Shown here: piece by piece, positions 15,823-24,250 of the stretch
Layout: every line of letters starts with the position of its first letter
Position numbering within the stretch: position 1 is the stretch's first letter
DNA from: CAYMLL01 sp964390645
GTDB taxonomy: Bacteria > Planctomycetota > UBA8108
Direction of reading: 5' to 3'
Length of the DNA stretch: 24,363 nt
Assembly (NCBI GenBank): GCA_964390645.1
Contig: CAYMLL010000084.1
Location: forward strand, 1 to 24,363
Notes under the pieces: generated by a model
Seen by the model: the letters and a program-made list of their open reading frames with translations, nothing else
What the model was told of the DNA's origin: nothing
Database searches by the model: none
Program-made: the position numbers and the translations under genes

Positions 15823-17541
15823 TCACCGCTTTCGCCTGCCCACCAGCTCCTCGAACCCGTCGACACTGAACGTGTTGACTACCCTCGCAGCCTCGAAGCC
15901 GGCCTTGCGCGCGACACCGACACCGTAGCGCACGTCGTCTATGCCCGCAGGCCGGTGCGCGTCCGGATTGATGCTCGTCAGCACCCCGAGCTCCCGGGCG
16001 CGGGGCCCGAGTCGCCAGTCCATGTCCAGACGTCGAGGGTTGGCGTTGATCTCGACGACGACCCCGTGCTCCGCTGCGCTCGCCAGAACGCGGTCCATAT
16101 CGAGCGCGGCGCCCTCCCTGCGCAGCAGCAGGCGTCCCGTCGCATGGCCCAGCATCGTCGTGTGCGGATTCTCGATGGCGCGGATCACCCGTGCAGTGAT
16201 CTCCTCCGCAGGCTGACCGAGACTCGAGTGCAGCGAAGCGACGATAAACTCGAAGAGCTCCAGCACGTCCTCGTCGTAGTCGAGCGCTCCGTCCGCGAGG
16301 ATGTCGCTCTCGATCCCCTTGAAGATGCGGAAGCCGTCGAGCTGCTCGTTGAGGCGATCGATCTCCTCATGCTGGCGGCGCACGTCGTCGGGCTTCAGAC
16401 CTCCTGCGTAGAATGCGCTCTGGCTGTGGTCCGTGACGCCCATGTAGGAGAGCCCACGAGCGCGCACCTCCGCGGCCATCTCCTCGAGGCTCGCCTTGCC
16501 GTCGCTGTAGATGGTATGCAGGTGAACAACGCCTCGCAGATCGCTCTGCTCGACGAGAGCAGGCAGCTCACCGGCGGCGGCCATCTCGATCTCCCCGAGA
16601 TTCTCACGCAGCTCCGGAGTGATGAAGTCGAGGTCGAGCGCACGGTGAATTTCCTCCTCACTTGCACAGTCGATCCTCTCCTCCCCTCGGAACAGGCCAT
16701 ACTCGTTCAGCTTCATCCCGCGCTCCTTGGCCCGCGCCCGCATGACCGTGTTGTGCTCCTTCGAGCCGGTGAAGTGGCAGAGCGCGAACGCGAACTCGGA
16801 GTTCTCGACCATGCGCAGGTCGACGGCCACGCCGCTCTCCAGTCGCACACTGGTCTTCGTTGCACCGCGAGCGATCACGTCGACGACGTCGGGAAAGGAG
16901 CACAGACGCTCGGAGACCTCCTCGGGGCGCGCTGTACCGACAACAAGGTCGAGGTCCTTGAGCACCTCCTTTCGACGACGGTAGCTGCCGGCGATCTCGA
17001 GGCGCTCGACCGCGGGACAGGACCGCAGATGTTCCAGCAGTGGCTCGGCGGCTACCTCGGCCTGGGGGATGAGGTAGCGGTCGGCGACCGACCGCATGTA
17101 CTCGATCCCGTCGAGGATCTTCTGCTGCGACCTCGCACCGAAGCCGGCGAGCGACGCGACACCACCCTCCTCGCAGGCCTTTCGGAGAGCCTCGAGGCTC
17201 TCGAGCCCGTGCTCCCGCCAGAGGACCCGGATCTTCTTCGGCCCGAGACCGGGTACGAGCAGCATGTCCCTGACCCCGGACGGCACCGTCTGGAAGAGCT
17301 CGAAGAGCCGTGGACTCGAGCCGCTCACGAAGAGATCACGAACCTCCACGGCCAGGGTCTGGCCGATGCCTCGTACCGCCTCGAGCCGCCCCTCGGCGAT
17401 GACCTCCGCGAGGTCATCCGAAAGAGCCTCGAGCGCTCGGGCGCCGGTGCGGAAAGACCGTGGACGGAAGGGATTCCCGGACTCGAGCTCCAGAAGGTCG
17501 GCCATCAGGTTCAACGTACGGACGATCTCTGCCTTGTCCAC
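15823..17541 (-). CDS. polX: DNA polymerase/3'-5' exonuclease PolX (PHP domain)
   Basis: A 572-residue family X DNA polymerase, the usual length for bacterial PolX, acting in base-excision and gap-filling repair. Residues about 1-75 form the HhH-type 8-kDa domain (ESGNPFRPRSF, VRGIGQTLA), followed by a second HhH (VPGLGPKKIRVLW, about 96-108). The palm carries AGSYRRRK (184-191), the catalytic pair in DLD (196-198) and a third Asp in VDLRMV (241). The C-terminal PHP phosphoesterase keeps its metal ligands: HLH (340-342), D347, TDH (370-372), E411, H438, H466 and DAH (527-529). Both polymerase and nuclease look intact. GTG 17541 is chosen because AGGAG lies nine bases upstream and the domain begins immediately; the longer frame would run into typA. 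The divergent neighbour is typA. Confidence 0.92.
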   Translation of the reverse strand: MDKAEIVRTLNLMADLLELESGNPFRPRSFRTGARALEALSDDLAEVIAEGRLEAVRGIGQTLAVEVRDLFVSGSSPRLFELFQTVPSGVRDMLLVPGLGPKKIRVLWREHGLESLEALRKACEEGGVASLAGFGARSQQKILDGIEYMRSVADRYLIPQAEVAAEPLLEHLRSCPAVERLEIAGSYRRRKEVLKDLDLVVGTARPEEVSERLCSFPDVVDVIARGATKTSVRLESGVAVDLRMVENSEFAFALCHFTGSKEHNTVMRARAKERGMKLNEYGLFRGEERIDCASEEEIHRALDLDFITPELRENLGEIEMAAAGELPALVEQSDLRGVVHLHTIYSDGKASLEEMAAEVRARGLSYMGVTDHSQSAFYAGGLKPDDVRRQHEEIDRLNEQLDGFRIFKGIESDILADGALDYDEDVLELFEFIVASLHSSLGQPAEEITARVIRAIENPHTTMLGHATGRLLLRREGAALDMDRVLASAAEHGVVVEINANPRRLDMDWRLGPRARELGVLTSINPDAHRPAGIDDVRYGVGVARKAGFEAARVVNTFSVDGFEELVGRRKR

Positions 17542-17647
17542 GTCTCGGGACTCCTGGGGGGGCGAGAAGGCGCGCAAGCGGACGTGCCCGGCCGCAGAGC
17601 CCGGCCGGCTCCGCTTATCGGCTTTGAATTCCACCTTCGAGCTTCGG

Positions 17648-17675
17648 TTGTTCTCGATCCGGACGCCGATATAAT
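17648..17675 (+). promoter_or_regulatory. Promoter of typA (perfect TATAAT)
   Basis: TATAAT at 17670-17675 is a perfect -10 box, with TTGTTC at 17648-17653 as a weak -35 box 16 bases upstream. It lies 58 bases before the typA start, in the 192-base region between divergent polX and typA. The reverse strand reads TATTAT over the same bases, so it might also serve polX. Confidence 0.55.
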
Positions 17676-17733
17676 ACCGCGTTTCTCCTCGGGGCGAGCC
17701 CCGTCGCCACGGAGCCTCGAGAACGACCAGATC

Positions 17734-19590
17734 ATGAGCCAGCAAGCCGAAAACACTCGCGTCGAGCACCTGCGCAACGTCGCGGTGATCGCCCACGTCG
17801 ATCACGGAAAGACGACTCTCGTCGACAAGCTTCTCGCGGCAACCGGCTCGGTCCCCGAGCACCAGGACCTCGGAGAGTGCATTCTCGACTCGAACGACCT
17901 GGAGCGCGAGCGGGGAATCACGATCCTCGCGAAGAACATCTCGCTTCCTTACAAGGGTGTCAAGATCAACGTTATCGACACGCCCGGTCACGCCGACTTC
18001 GGCGGAGAGGTCGAGCGGGTGCTACAGATGGCGGACGGTGTGCTGCTGCTCGTCGACGCCGCCGAGGGCCCGATGCCTCAGACGCGGTTCGTTCTCAAGA
18101 AGAGCTTCGAGCACGGACTGCGTCCGCTCGTCGTCATCAACAAGATCGATCGCCACGACGCTCGACCCGACGAGGTCGTCGACGAGGTCGGGGAGCTGTT
18201 CCTCGAGCTGGTCACGGAGCTAGATCTCGACTCCGTCGAGGACTTCGACGGTGTGGACGTCCTCGACTTCACCGTCGTCTACGCCTCCGGACGCGACGGC
18301 TACGCGAAGCGGACCCTGGAGGAGGAGTCCAACGACATCTCCGCCGTGCTCGAGGAGATTCTCCGGTCCGTTCCGCCACCGAAGGCCGTCCTCGACGCTC
18401 CGCTGCAGCTGCAGATCACGACGCTCGACTACAACGACTACGTCGGACGTATCGGCATCGGACGCGTGACGAAAGGCTCGATCCGTGTCGGTGAGGAGAT
18501 CCTCGTGGCTACCAGGGAGTCCTCACACACGAAGACCGTCAAGGAGCTCTACACCTTCGACAAGCTTGGCCGTACACCGGCGGAGCACGTCGAGGCTGGT
18601 GACATCTGCGCGGTCACGGGAATTGCGAATGTCGAGATCGGCGACACGCTGACTGACATCGAGAGCCCGGACCCACTGCCGCGGATCGCGATTGATCGCC
18701 CGACGATCTCGATGGTTTTCCAGATCAACGACAGCCCCTTCGCCGGCCGCGAAGGCAAGTACGTCACCTCGCGCCAGCTTCGAGGCCGCCTCTACAAGGA
18801 GCTCGAGTCGAACGTCGCGCTGACGGTCGAGGGCATGCCGGAACCCGGCCACTTCGAGGTCGCCGGCCGCGGCACGCTGCACCTCGGTATCCTGATCGAG
18901 AGCATGCGCCGCGAGGGCTACGAGCTGCAGGTCGGCAAGCCCCGTCCGATCCTTGTCCAGGAAGACGGGGTGCGGAAGGAGCCCATCGAGCGATTGATCG
19001 TACAGACCCCGGAAGAGAGCGCAGGCAAGGTCATCGAGGTCCTCGGCGGACGCCGCGGCGAAATGGTCAAGTACGAACCACAAGGCGAGCGCGTCCTGCT
19101 GGAGTTTCGCGTCCCCGCACGTGGCCTGATCGGCATGGGCTCACGTCTGATGACGTTGACCGCCGGCGAGGCGATCGTCTTCCACAGTTTCGACGCCTAC
19201 GAGCCCCACAAGGGCAGCATTCCACGGCGTCAGAACGGCGTGCAGGTATCGAGCGAGATGGGCAAGGCCGTGCCCTATGCGCTCTTCAACCTCAAGGACC
19301 GCGGCCCCATGTTCGTCGAGCCGGGTGAGGATATCTACGAGGGACAGATCACCGGCGAGCACTGCAAGGACGACGACATCACCGTGAATCTCTGCAAGGA
19401 AAAGAAGCTGACGAACGTCCGCGCAGCCGGCAGCGACAAGAATGTCATCCTGACTCCACCGCGAAAGATGTCGATCGAGGAAGCTCTCGAGTACATCGAG
19501 GACGACGAGATCCTCGAGATCACGCCTCGGTCCGTCCGCCTGCGCAAGAAAGTCCTGCAGGACAAGCTGCGACGCAAGGAGCGTCGTTGA
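17734..19590 (+). CDS. typA: Translational GTPase TypA/BipA
   Basis: A 618-residue ribosome-associated GTPase of the EF-G-like group, involved in 50S assembly and stress or low-temperature adaptation. All G motifs are present: AHVDHGKTT (20-28), RGITI (60-64), DTPGHADF (82-89) and NKID (136-139). The domain order continues with a beta-barrel domain II, an EF-G-like domain, and the TypA-specific C-terminus with GERVLLEFRVPARGLIGMGS, then PRKMSIEEALEYIEDDE, then the basic tail VRLRKK. Length matches the family (about 605-620). ATG 17734 immediately precedes the conserved LRNVAVIAHVDHG start. The ribosome binding site is poor. A kinase-like gene starts four bases after the stop. Confidence 0.96.
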   Translation: MSQQAENTRVEHLRNVAVIAHVDHGKTTLVDKLLAATGSVPEHQDLGECILDSNDLERERGITILAKNISLPYKGVKINVIDTPGHADFGGEVERVLQMADGVLLLVDAAEGPMPQTRFVLKKSFEHGLRPLVVINKIDRHDARPDEVVDEVGELFLELVTELDLDSVEDFDGVDVLDFTVVYASGRDGYAKRTLEEESNDISAVLEEILRSVPPPKAVLDAPLQLQITTLDYNDYVGRIGIGRVTKGSIRVGEEILVATRESSHTKTVKELYTFDKLGRTPAEHVEAGDICAVTGIANVEIGDTLTDIESPDPLPRIAIDRPTISMVFQINDSPFAGREGKYVTSRQLRGRLYKELESNVALTVEGMPEPGHFEVAGRGTLHLGILIESMRREGYELQVGKPRPILVQEDGVRKEPIERLIVQTPEESAGKVIEVLGGRRGEMVKYEPQGERVLLEFRVPARGLIGMGSRLMTLTAGEAIVFHSFDAYEPHKGSIPRRQNGVQVSSEMGKAVPYALFNLKDRGPMFVEPGEDIYEGQITGEHCKDDDITVNLCKEKKLTNVRAAGSDKNVILTPPRKMSIEEALEYIEDDEILEITPRSVRLRKKVLQDKLRRKERR

Positions 19591-19594
19591 GACC

Positions 19595-20314
19595 TTGCAG
19601 AACTGGTCGCCGACTCTTCCGTCCCTCGCGACCGTCCTCTGGCTCGGGCCGATCCTCGCCGTCGCAGTGCCGGCGCTCTTCCTCCTCGCCGGGTGGCTGA
19701 AGACGCGTCACGGGTTGCGCACCGGCTACACGCGCAAGATCCTCCACTTCGGCCTCTTCGGGGGAGCGACCACGCTGTCACTGACGGTCGGCTATCCGGG
19801 CGTCAATCTCCTCGGCGGCATCGGCGCGATCGTCGTTCTGTACTCGCTCTGGCGAGGGGACGGCCATCCCTTCTACGAGGCGATGGCACGCGAGAAGGAT
19901 GCTCCGCGCCGCACGCTCTACATCGTCGTTCCGGTCCTCGCCACGATCCTCGGCGGCATCTCCTCGGCCCTCCTCTTCGGCGAGTTCGCCGCGGTCGGGT
20001 ACCTGGTCACGGGATGTGGCGACGCGATCGCGGAGCCGGTCGGCCTGCGCTTCGGCCGCCACCCCTACCGCGTCCCCACGTTCGGCTCGGGAGTGAGCAG
20101 CCCACGGACGATCGAGGGAAGCCTGGCCGTGCTGCTCACGTCATTCCCGCTCGCCGCGCAGCCCCTCTCCCTGTCACCCCAGGAGGTCGCGGTGCTGCCG
20201 GTCGCCCTCGGCGTCGCGATCGCGGCAACCCTGGTCGAGGCGGCGTCGCCGCACGGACTCGACAACCTCACCGTGCAGCTGGCTGCATCGGGAGTCGCGT
20301 TCGCGATCGGGTAG
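19595..20314 (+). CDS. Dolichol kinase / phytol kinase-like CTP-dependent membrane enzyme
   Basis: A 239-residue multi-helix membrane protein of the polyprenol kinase / CTP-transferase group (SEC59, DGK1, VTE5-like). Such enzymes phosphorylate long isoprenoid or lipid alcohols using CTP. Evidence is the TRKILHFG motif (residues 46-53), the GCGDAIAEPVGLRFGRH segment, and the terminal VEAASPHGLDNLTVQ block, which corresponds to the (E)xxSxxGxDNL end conserved in this group. About seven hydrophobic segments are visible. The start is probably TTG 19595, four bases after typA. AAGGAG at 19576-19581 is somewhat far (13 bases), so the exact start is uncertain. Databases may label it phosphatidate cytidylyltransferase. 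The substrate is not deducible. Confidence 0.75.
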   Translation: MQNWSPTLPSLATVLWLGPILAVAVPALFLLAGWLKTRHGLRTGYTRKILHFGLFGGATTLSLTVGYPGVNLLGGIGAIVVLYSLWRGDGHPFYEAMAREKDAPRRTLYIVVPVLATILGGISSALLFGEFAAVGYLVTGCGDAIAEPVGLRFGRHPYRVPTFGSGVSSPRTIEGSLAVLLTSFPLAAQPLSLSPQEVAVLPVALGVAIAATLVEAASPHGLDNLTVQLAASGVAFAIG

Positions 20315-20322
20315 CCTACCCG
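20308..20322. terminator. Short palindrome between convergent genes
   Basis: CGGGTAG at 20308-20314 and CTACCCG at 20316-20322 form an inverted repeat with a minimal loop, spanning the TAG stop of the upstream gene. It lies in the 44-base gap to the convergent rtcB stop. A terminator role is possible but weakly supported. Confidence 0.3.
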
Positions 20323-20358
20323 GGATTGCGGCTGCCCCCTTCCGCACGAGGTCCGGTC

Positions 20359-21819
20359 TCACCCCTTCACCACGCCAACCGGTCGCAGCCTCGCCACCTT
20401 CGTCGCCAGCGCGGCCTGGTCCACCACGTCCACGACCTCCGCGACGTCCTTGTAGGCATGCGGAAACTCCTCGTCGATCGTCCGACGGTTCGCCGCGGCG
20501 ATGTGGATACCCTGGGCCTCGAGCTCCCTCGCGATGTTCCGACCACAAACCTCCTGGACCGCCTTCTTGCGACTCAGTCGCCGGCCGGCTCCGTGACAGC
20601 AGCTCGCGAAGGTGAAGTCCGGGGCGTCCGGGTTGCCAACGAGGACGAAGGAGTAGCGCCCCATGTCGCCGGGAACGAGGACCGGCTGGCCCACGTCGCG
20701 ATAAGCCTCGGGAACCTCCGGGTGTCCCGCGGCGAATGCGCGAGTCGCACCCTTGCGGTGCACGCAGACCTGCTGCTCGCTGCCGTCGATGACGTGCTTC
20801 TCGATCTTCGCGATGTTGTGGCAGACGTCGTAGACGACGTGAACGCCGTGCTCGCGCGGCGTCAGCCCCCACGCGTCCTCGAAAGTCCGCCGGACCCAGT
20901 GCGTGATCACCTGACGGTTGGCGAAGGCGAAGTTGGCGCCGCACGACATCGCCGCAAGGTAGCTCCGGCCCTCATCGCTGCGCAGCGGAGCGCAGCACAG
21001 CTGGCGATCCGGCAGCTCGATACGGTGCCGCGAGACCGCCTTGTTGAGCACCCGAAGGTAGTCGTCGCAGATCTGATAGCCGAATCCGCGCGAGCCCGTG
21101 TGGATGATGACCGTGATACCTCCCGTCCGCAGGCCGATACGCTCGGCAACACGAGGCTCGTAGATCTCGTCGACGTAGCCGAGCTCGACGAAGTGATTGC
21201 CGCTACCGATCGTGCCGACCTGCGTGCGGCCCCGCGCGAAGGCTCGGTCGCTGACAAGATCGAAATCCGCGTTCTCGAGCACGCCACCCTCCTCGATGTA
21301 GTCGAGGTCCTCCGCCGATCCGAAGCCGGCGTCGATCGCCCACCTCGCGCCGGTGGTCGCGAGCTTGCGAAAATGCCTCTCATCGAGGCGCAGGTCCTTG
21401 CGCGACTTTCCGACGCCACTGGGAACGTTCTGGAAGAGCAGGTTGACGAACTCCGCAACGCGCTCCTTGACGTCCGCGTACTCGAGCCTCGTCGACAGCA
21501 GACGCACACCGCAGTTGATGTCGTAGCCGACGCCTCCCGGAGAGATGACTCCCTCGTCGAGATCGAAAGCCGCGACACCGCCGATGGGGAACCCGTAGCC
21601 CCAGTGAATGTCCGGCATGCCGATCGACGGCCCGACGATCCCGGGCATACACGCGACGTTGGCGACCTGCTCGAGGCAGCGGTCGTGACGCAACGTCTGC
21701 ATCAGGTGATCGTCGGCGAAGACCACACCGTCGGTCAGCATCGGCCCTTCGCGAGGGATGCGCCAGGAGTGATCGTTGATGCGTTGCAGCTTCAGCTTGT
21801 CGTTCCAGGAGCTCTTCAT
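20359..21819 (-). CDS. rtcB: RNA-splicing ligase RtcB
   Basis: A 486-residue GTP/Mn2+-dependent RNA ligase that joins 2',3'-cyclic phosphate or 3'-phosphate ends to 5'-OH ends. The essential motifs are intact: GYDINCG (98-104, metal-binding Asp and Cys), GNHF (207-210), HTGSRG (239-244), CHNIAK (332-338 region), and CCHGAGRRLSR (407-416), which contains the His that is guanylylated. Length is typical. ATG 21819 precedes the standard beginning; its ribosome binding site is weak, so translation may depend on the upstream archease gene 28 bases away on the same transcript. The role in bacteria is RNA repair or tRNA/rRNA maintenance. Confidence 0.96.
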   Translation of the reverse strand: MKSSWNDKLKLQRINDHSWRIPREGPMLTDGVVFADDHLMQTLRHDRCLEQVANVACMPGIVGPSIGMPDIHWGYGFPIGGVAAFDLDEGVISPGGVGYDINCGVRLLSTRLEYADVKERVAEFVNLLFQNVPSGVGKSRKDLRLDERHFRKLATTGARWAIDAGFGSAEDLDYIEEGGVLENADFDLVSDRAFARGRTQVGTIGSGNHFVELGYVDEIYEPRVAERIGLRTGGITVIIHTGSRGFGYQICDDYLRVLNKAVSRHRIELPDRQLCCAPLRSDEGRSYLAAMSCGANFAFANRQVITHWVRRTFEDAWGLTPREHGVHVVYDVCHNIAKIEKHVIDGSEQQVCVHRKGATRAFAAGHPEVPEAYRDVGQPVLVPGDMGRYSFVLVGNPDAPDFTFASCCHGAGRRLSRKKAVQEVCGRNIARELEAQGIHIAAANRRTIDEEFPHAYKDVAEVVDVVDQAALATKVARLRPVGVVKG

Positions 21820-21847
21820 GGTCGCAGCATCTCGGGTCTCACCAGGG

Positions 21848-22279
21848 TCAGAGATCGAACACGATCGTCGCCTCGAGGCCCAGCGGGGTTCTGTCGATCT
21901 TCAGCCCATGATAGGTGGCAGCCTTCACCTCGGTGAGAGCTTCGTGCCGGGCGGCGTCGTAGGTCTCTCCCCGAAGACGTGCGACCAGACGCACCGGCTC
22001 CGAGAAGGACACGTGCCTGACGTCGATATCGCGACAGAGGAACCCGTCGCAATCGAAGAGCCAGATCAGCTCGCCCAGAAGGTCGACGAGAAGCTCCTCC
22101 GGGTCCTGCGCCACCAGCTCGAGATCCCGCTCGATCGGCAGCTCGTCGACCGCCTCGGCCGCGTCCGCGACGTAGAGGGTCAGCAGAGCCCGAGCCGCAT
22201 CCCGGACCAGGCCGCCGGCGTCCGGTGACGTCATGCGAACGGCCGCGTCACCGGTATGTTCCACAAACTCGAAAACCAT
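21848..22279 (-). CDS. Archease, RtcB activator
   Basis: A 143-residue protein of the archease family, which speeds RtcB guanylylation and turnover and widens its NTP use. Visible features are FVEHTGDAAVR near the N-terminus (the family HTADxxxR-type motif, with the metal-binding Asp), DLLGELIWLFDCDGFL in the middle, and EVKAATYHGLKI followed by a short acidic C-terminus ending VFDL. ATG 22279 has a good GAGGTGA ribosome binding site five bases upstream. It sits directly upstream of rtcB on the same strand, the classic pairing, which supports both assignments. Confidence 0.92.
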   Translation of the reverse strand: MVFEFVEHTGDAAVRMTSPDAGGLVRDAARALLTLYVADAAEAVDELPIERDLELVAQDPEELLVDLLGELIWLFDCDGFLCRDIDVRHVSFSEPVRLVARLRGETYDAARHEALTEVKAATYHGLKIDRTPLGLEATIVFDL

Positions 22280-22500
22280 GCTTCACCTCGATCTCCCCGA
22301 AGCCGAAGATCGATAAGACACGGAGACCCTACGGCAATCGGTCCCCGTTTGCGAACCCGAGAAGCCCCTCCCCCACGACCCGTGCCTCCACGAGCGACCC
22401 TTGCACCGAGCTCGAGCCTCCGCAGCCCACGCCGTCGCCGTTGTGGCCGCGAAGTCCTCGACGTGAACGGGTCCGCCGCACAGCGAAGACCTCGACGGCG

Positions 22501-24132
22501 ATGAGCGGCCCGGTGCGTTCACCCGCAAGCGACGTCCGCCCCCCGATACCGGAAGGTCCCTATGATCTCGCCGTCGTCGGTGGCGGAATCAACGGCGCCG
22601 CAATCGCCCGGGACGCCGTGCTGCGCGGCAAGTCGGTCGCCCTCATCGAGAAGGGGGACTTCGCCTCCGGCACGTCGAGCGCGTCGTCGAAGATGGTCCA
22701 CGGTGGTGTCCGCTATCTCGAACAGCTGCGCTTCGGACTCGTCCACGAGGCCCTGAGGGAGCGCCATCTGCTGCTGCGGCTCGCGCCGCACCTGGTTCGC
22801 CCACGCTCGTTTCTTCTCCCCGTCTACGCCGGCGCGCGCCGCGGACCGAGGTGGATCCGGCTCGGTCTGCTCCTCTACGACTGGCTTGCCGGAAGCCGTC
22901 GTCTCGGCAAGACGAGGTTTCTCGGACCGGACGAGCTGACGACCGCCGCGGCGGGGATTCGCACCGACGGTCTGCTCGGCGGCGGCCTCTACTTCGATGC
23001 CGTCATGGACGACGCCAGGCTCTGCCTCGCGAACGTGGTCGGCGCGCGCGAAGAAGCCGACGCCGCGGGGATCCCCTTCGTCGCGTACAACTACACGCGC
23101 GTCGTTTCACGAAGGAGCGAGGGCCCGATCACGCTGGAGATCGAGGACTCGACGTGCGGACGAAGACAGACGATCAACGCTCACCGGGTCGTGCGTGCCC
23201 AGGGGCCGTGGTCGGACGAGGAGCTCCTGGTGCGCTCCGCCGGCGTCCACCTCGTGGTGCCTCGCCTTCCGACAGAGCACGGCCTGCTGCTCGAGCACTC
23301 GCTGGACGGCCGCGTCTTCTTCGTGATCCCGTGGAAGGACCTGACGATTATCGGCACGACGGAGACGCCGCACAGCGGCCCGCCGGATCAAGTCCGGGCT
23401 CGGGAGGAGGATGTCACGTACCTGCTGAGCGAGGTCCGACGGATGCTGCCCGGGCTCACTCTGCAACGACGTGACATCCTCGGCGCGTTCGCCGGAGTGC
23501 GCCCCCTGGCGCGCAACGCCGGCCTTCTTTCCCGCTGGCGGCGCAAGGGGGCTGGAGCGACGAGCCGCCGCCACCGTGTGATCGACGACGGCTCCGGCAC
23601 CTTGACCGTCGTCGGCGGCAAGTACACGACCTACCGCGCCGTCGCGGAAGCGGTCGTCAACCGTCTCTTCCCACGTACGCGCTCCAGGACACGCCGGCGT
23701 CCGCTGCCCGGCGGGGAAAACGGCGACTGGGAGAGCTACCGCGACTCGGTCGACGCAGCGACTCTCGAAGGACACGGCGAGGAGCGGCTACGATCCCTCT
23801 GGGACCGACACGGCAACCGACTCGACGCCGTGCTCCGCATCATCGACGAGGATCCTGCCCTCGGCGAGTCCCTTCCCGCCGATGTCGACGTTCCCCTCGC
23901 CGAGGTGGCGTACGCTGCTCGCCATGAGTTCGTCGTCCACGCCGAAGACTTCCTCGATCGGCGAACCAGCCTTCGCTACTCGACAGGTGATCCCCGGGAG
24001 CTGCACGACGCGGTCGATCAGGTGCTCGCGACCCACCGCCCGTTTTCGGTCCGCGACGACCGACGCGAGCGCTGGCTCGCCGCTCGGGAGCACGAGGCAA
24101 GTCTGCGAAGGGCCGAGCCCTCGCCCTGCTGA
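22501..24132 (+). CDS. glpD: Glycerol-3-phosphate dehydrogenase (FAD-dependent, GlpD/GlpA type)
   Basis: A 543-residue flavoprotein that oxidises sn-glycerol 3-phosphate to dihydroxyacetone phosphate and passes electrons to the quinone pool at the inner membrane. The Rossmann FAD motif VVGGGINGAAIARDA is at about 25-39, followed by the family segment DFASGTSSASSKMVHGGVRYLEQ and the substrate-site block VFFVIPWKDLTIIGTTE. The pyrophosphate-binding end GTLTVVGGKYTTYR precedes a DAO C-terminal domain (AARHEFVVHAEDFLDRRTSLRY). ATG 22501 is chosen as the nearest start before the conserved fold; it lacks a clear ribosome binding site. No glpK or glpF neighbour is in the window. A hairpin terminator follows. 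Confidence 0.93.
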   Translation: MSGPVRSPASDVRPPIPEGPYDLAVVGGGINGAAIARDAVLRGKSVALIEKGDFASGTSSASSKMVHGGVRYLEQLRFGLVHEALRERHLLLRLAPHLVRPRSFLLPVYAGARRGPRWIRLGLLLYDWLAGSRRLGKTRFLGPDELTTAAAGIRTDGLLGGGLYFDAVMDDARLCLANVVGAREEADAAGIPFVAYNYTRVVSRRSEGPITLEIEDSTCGRRQTINAHRVVRAQGPWSDEELLVRSAGVHLVVPRLPTEHGLLLEHSLDGRVFFVIPWKDLTIIGTTETPHSGPPDQVRAREEDVTYLLSEVRRMLPGLTLQRRDILGAFAGVRPLARNAGLLSRWRRKGAGATSRRHRVIDDGSGTLTVVGGKYTTYRAVAEAVVNRLFPRTRSRTRRRPLPGGENGDWESYRDSVDAATLEGHGEERLRSLWDRHGNRLDAVLRIIDEDPALGESLPADVDVPLAEVAYAARHEFVVHAEDFLDRRTSLRYSTGDPRELHDAVDQVLATHRPFSVRDDRRERWLAAREHEASLRRAEPSPC

Positions 24133-24204
24133 CGCCGACGTCCTGCGAAGCGCACCGACGTCGCGCCCCGGTTCCGGGTGCGCGACGGAAGTCCTGATGT
24201 GAGG

Positions 24205-24250
24205 AGAGCCGCGTGGCGAGGACCTCGGGAGGTCCCCGCCCAGCGGCTCT
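24205..24250 (+). terminator. Two-part hairpin after glpD
   Basis: AGAGCCGC (24205-24212) pairs with GCGGCTCT (24243-24250). Inside a 2x2 internal loop, GGCGAGGACCT pairs with AGGTCCCCGCC, with one mismatch, around a CGGG loop. It lies 72 bases past the glpD stop. There is no following U tract, so the call rests on stem strength and position. Confidence 0.55.

Noticed and set aside
17542..17991. Extended PolX start at 17991
   Set aside because: The extra 150 residues would be antisense to typA, and GTG 17541 has its own AGGAG site and gives the usual PolX length.
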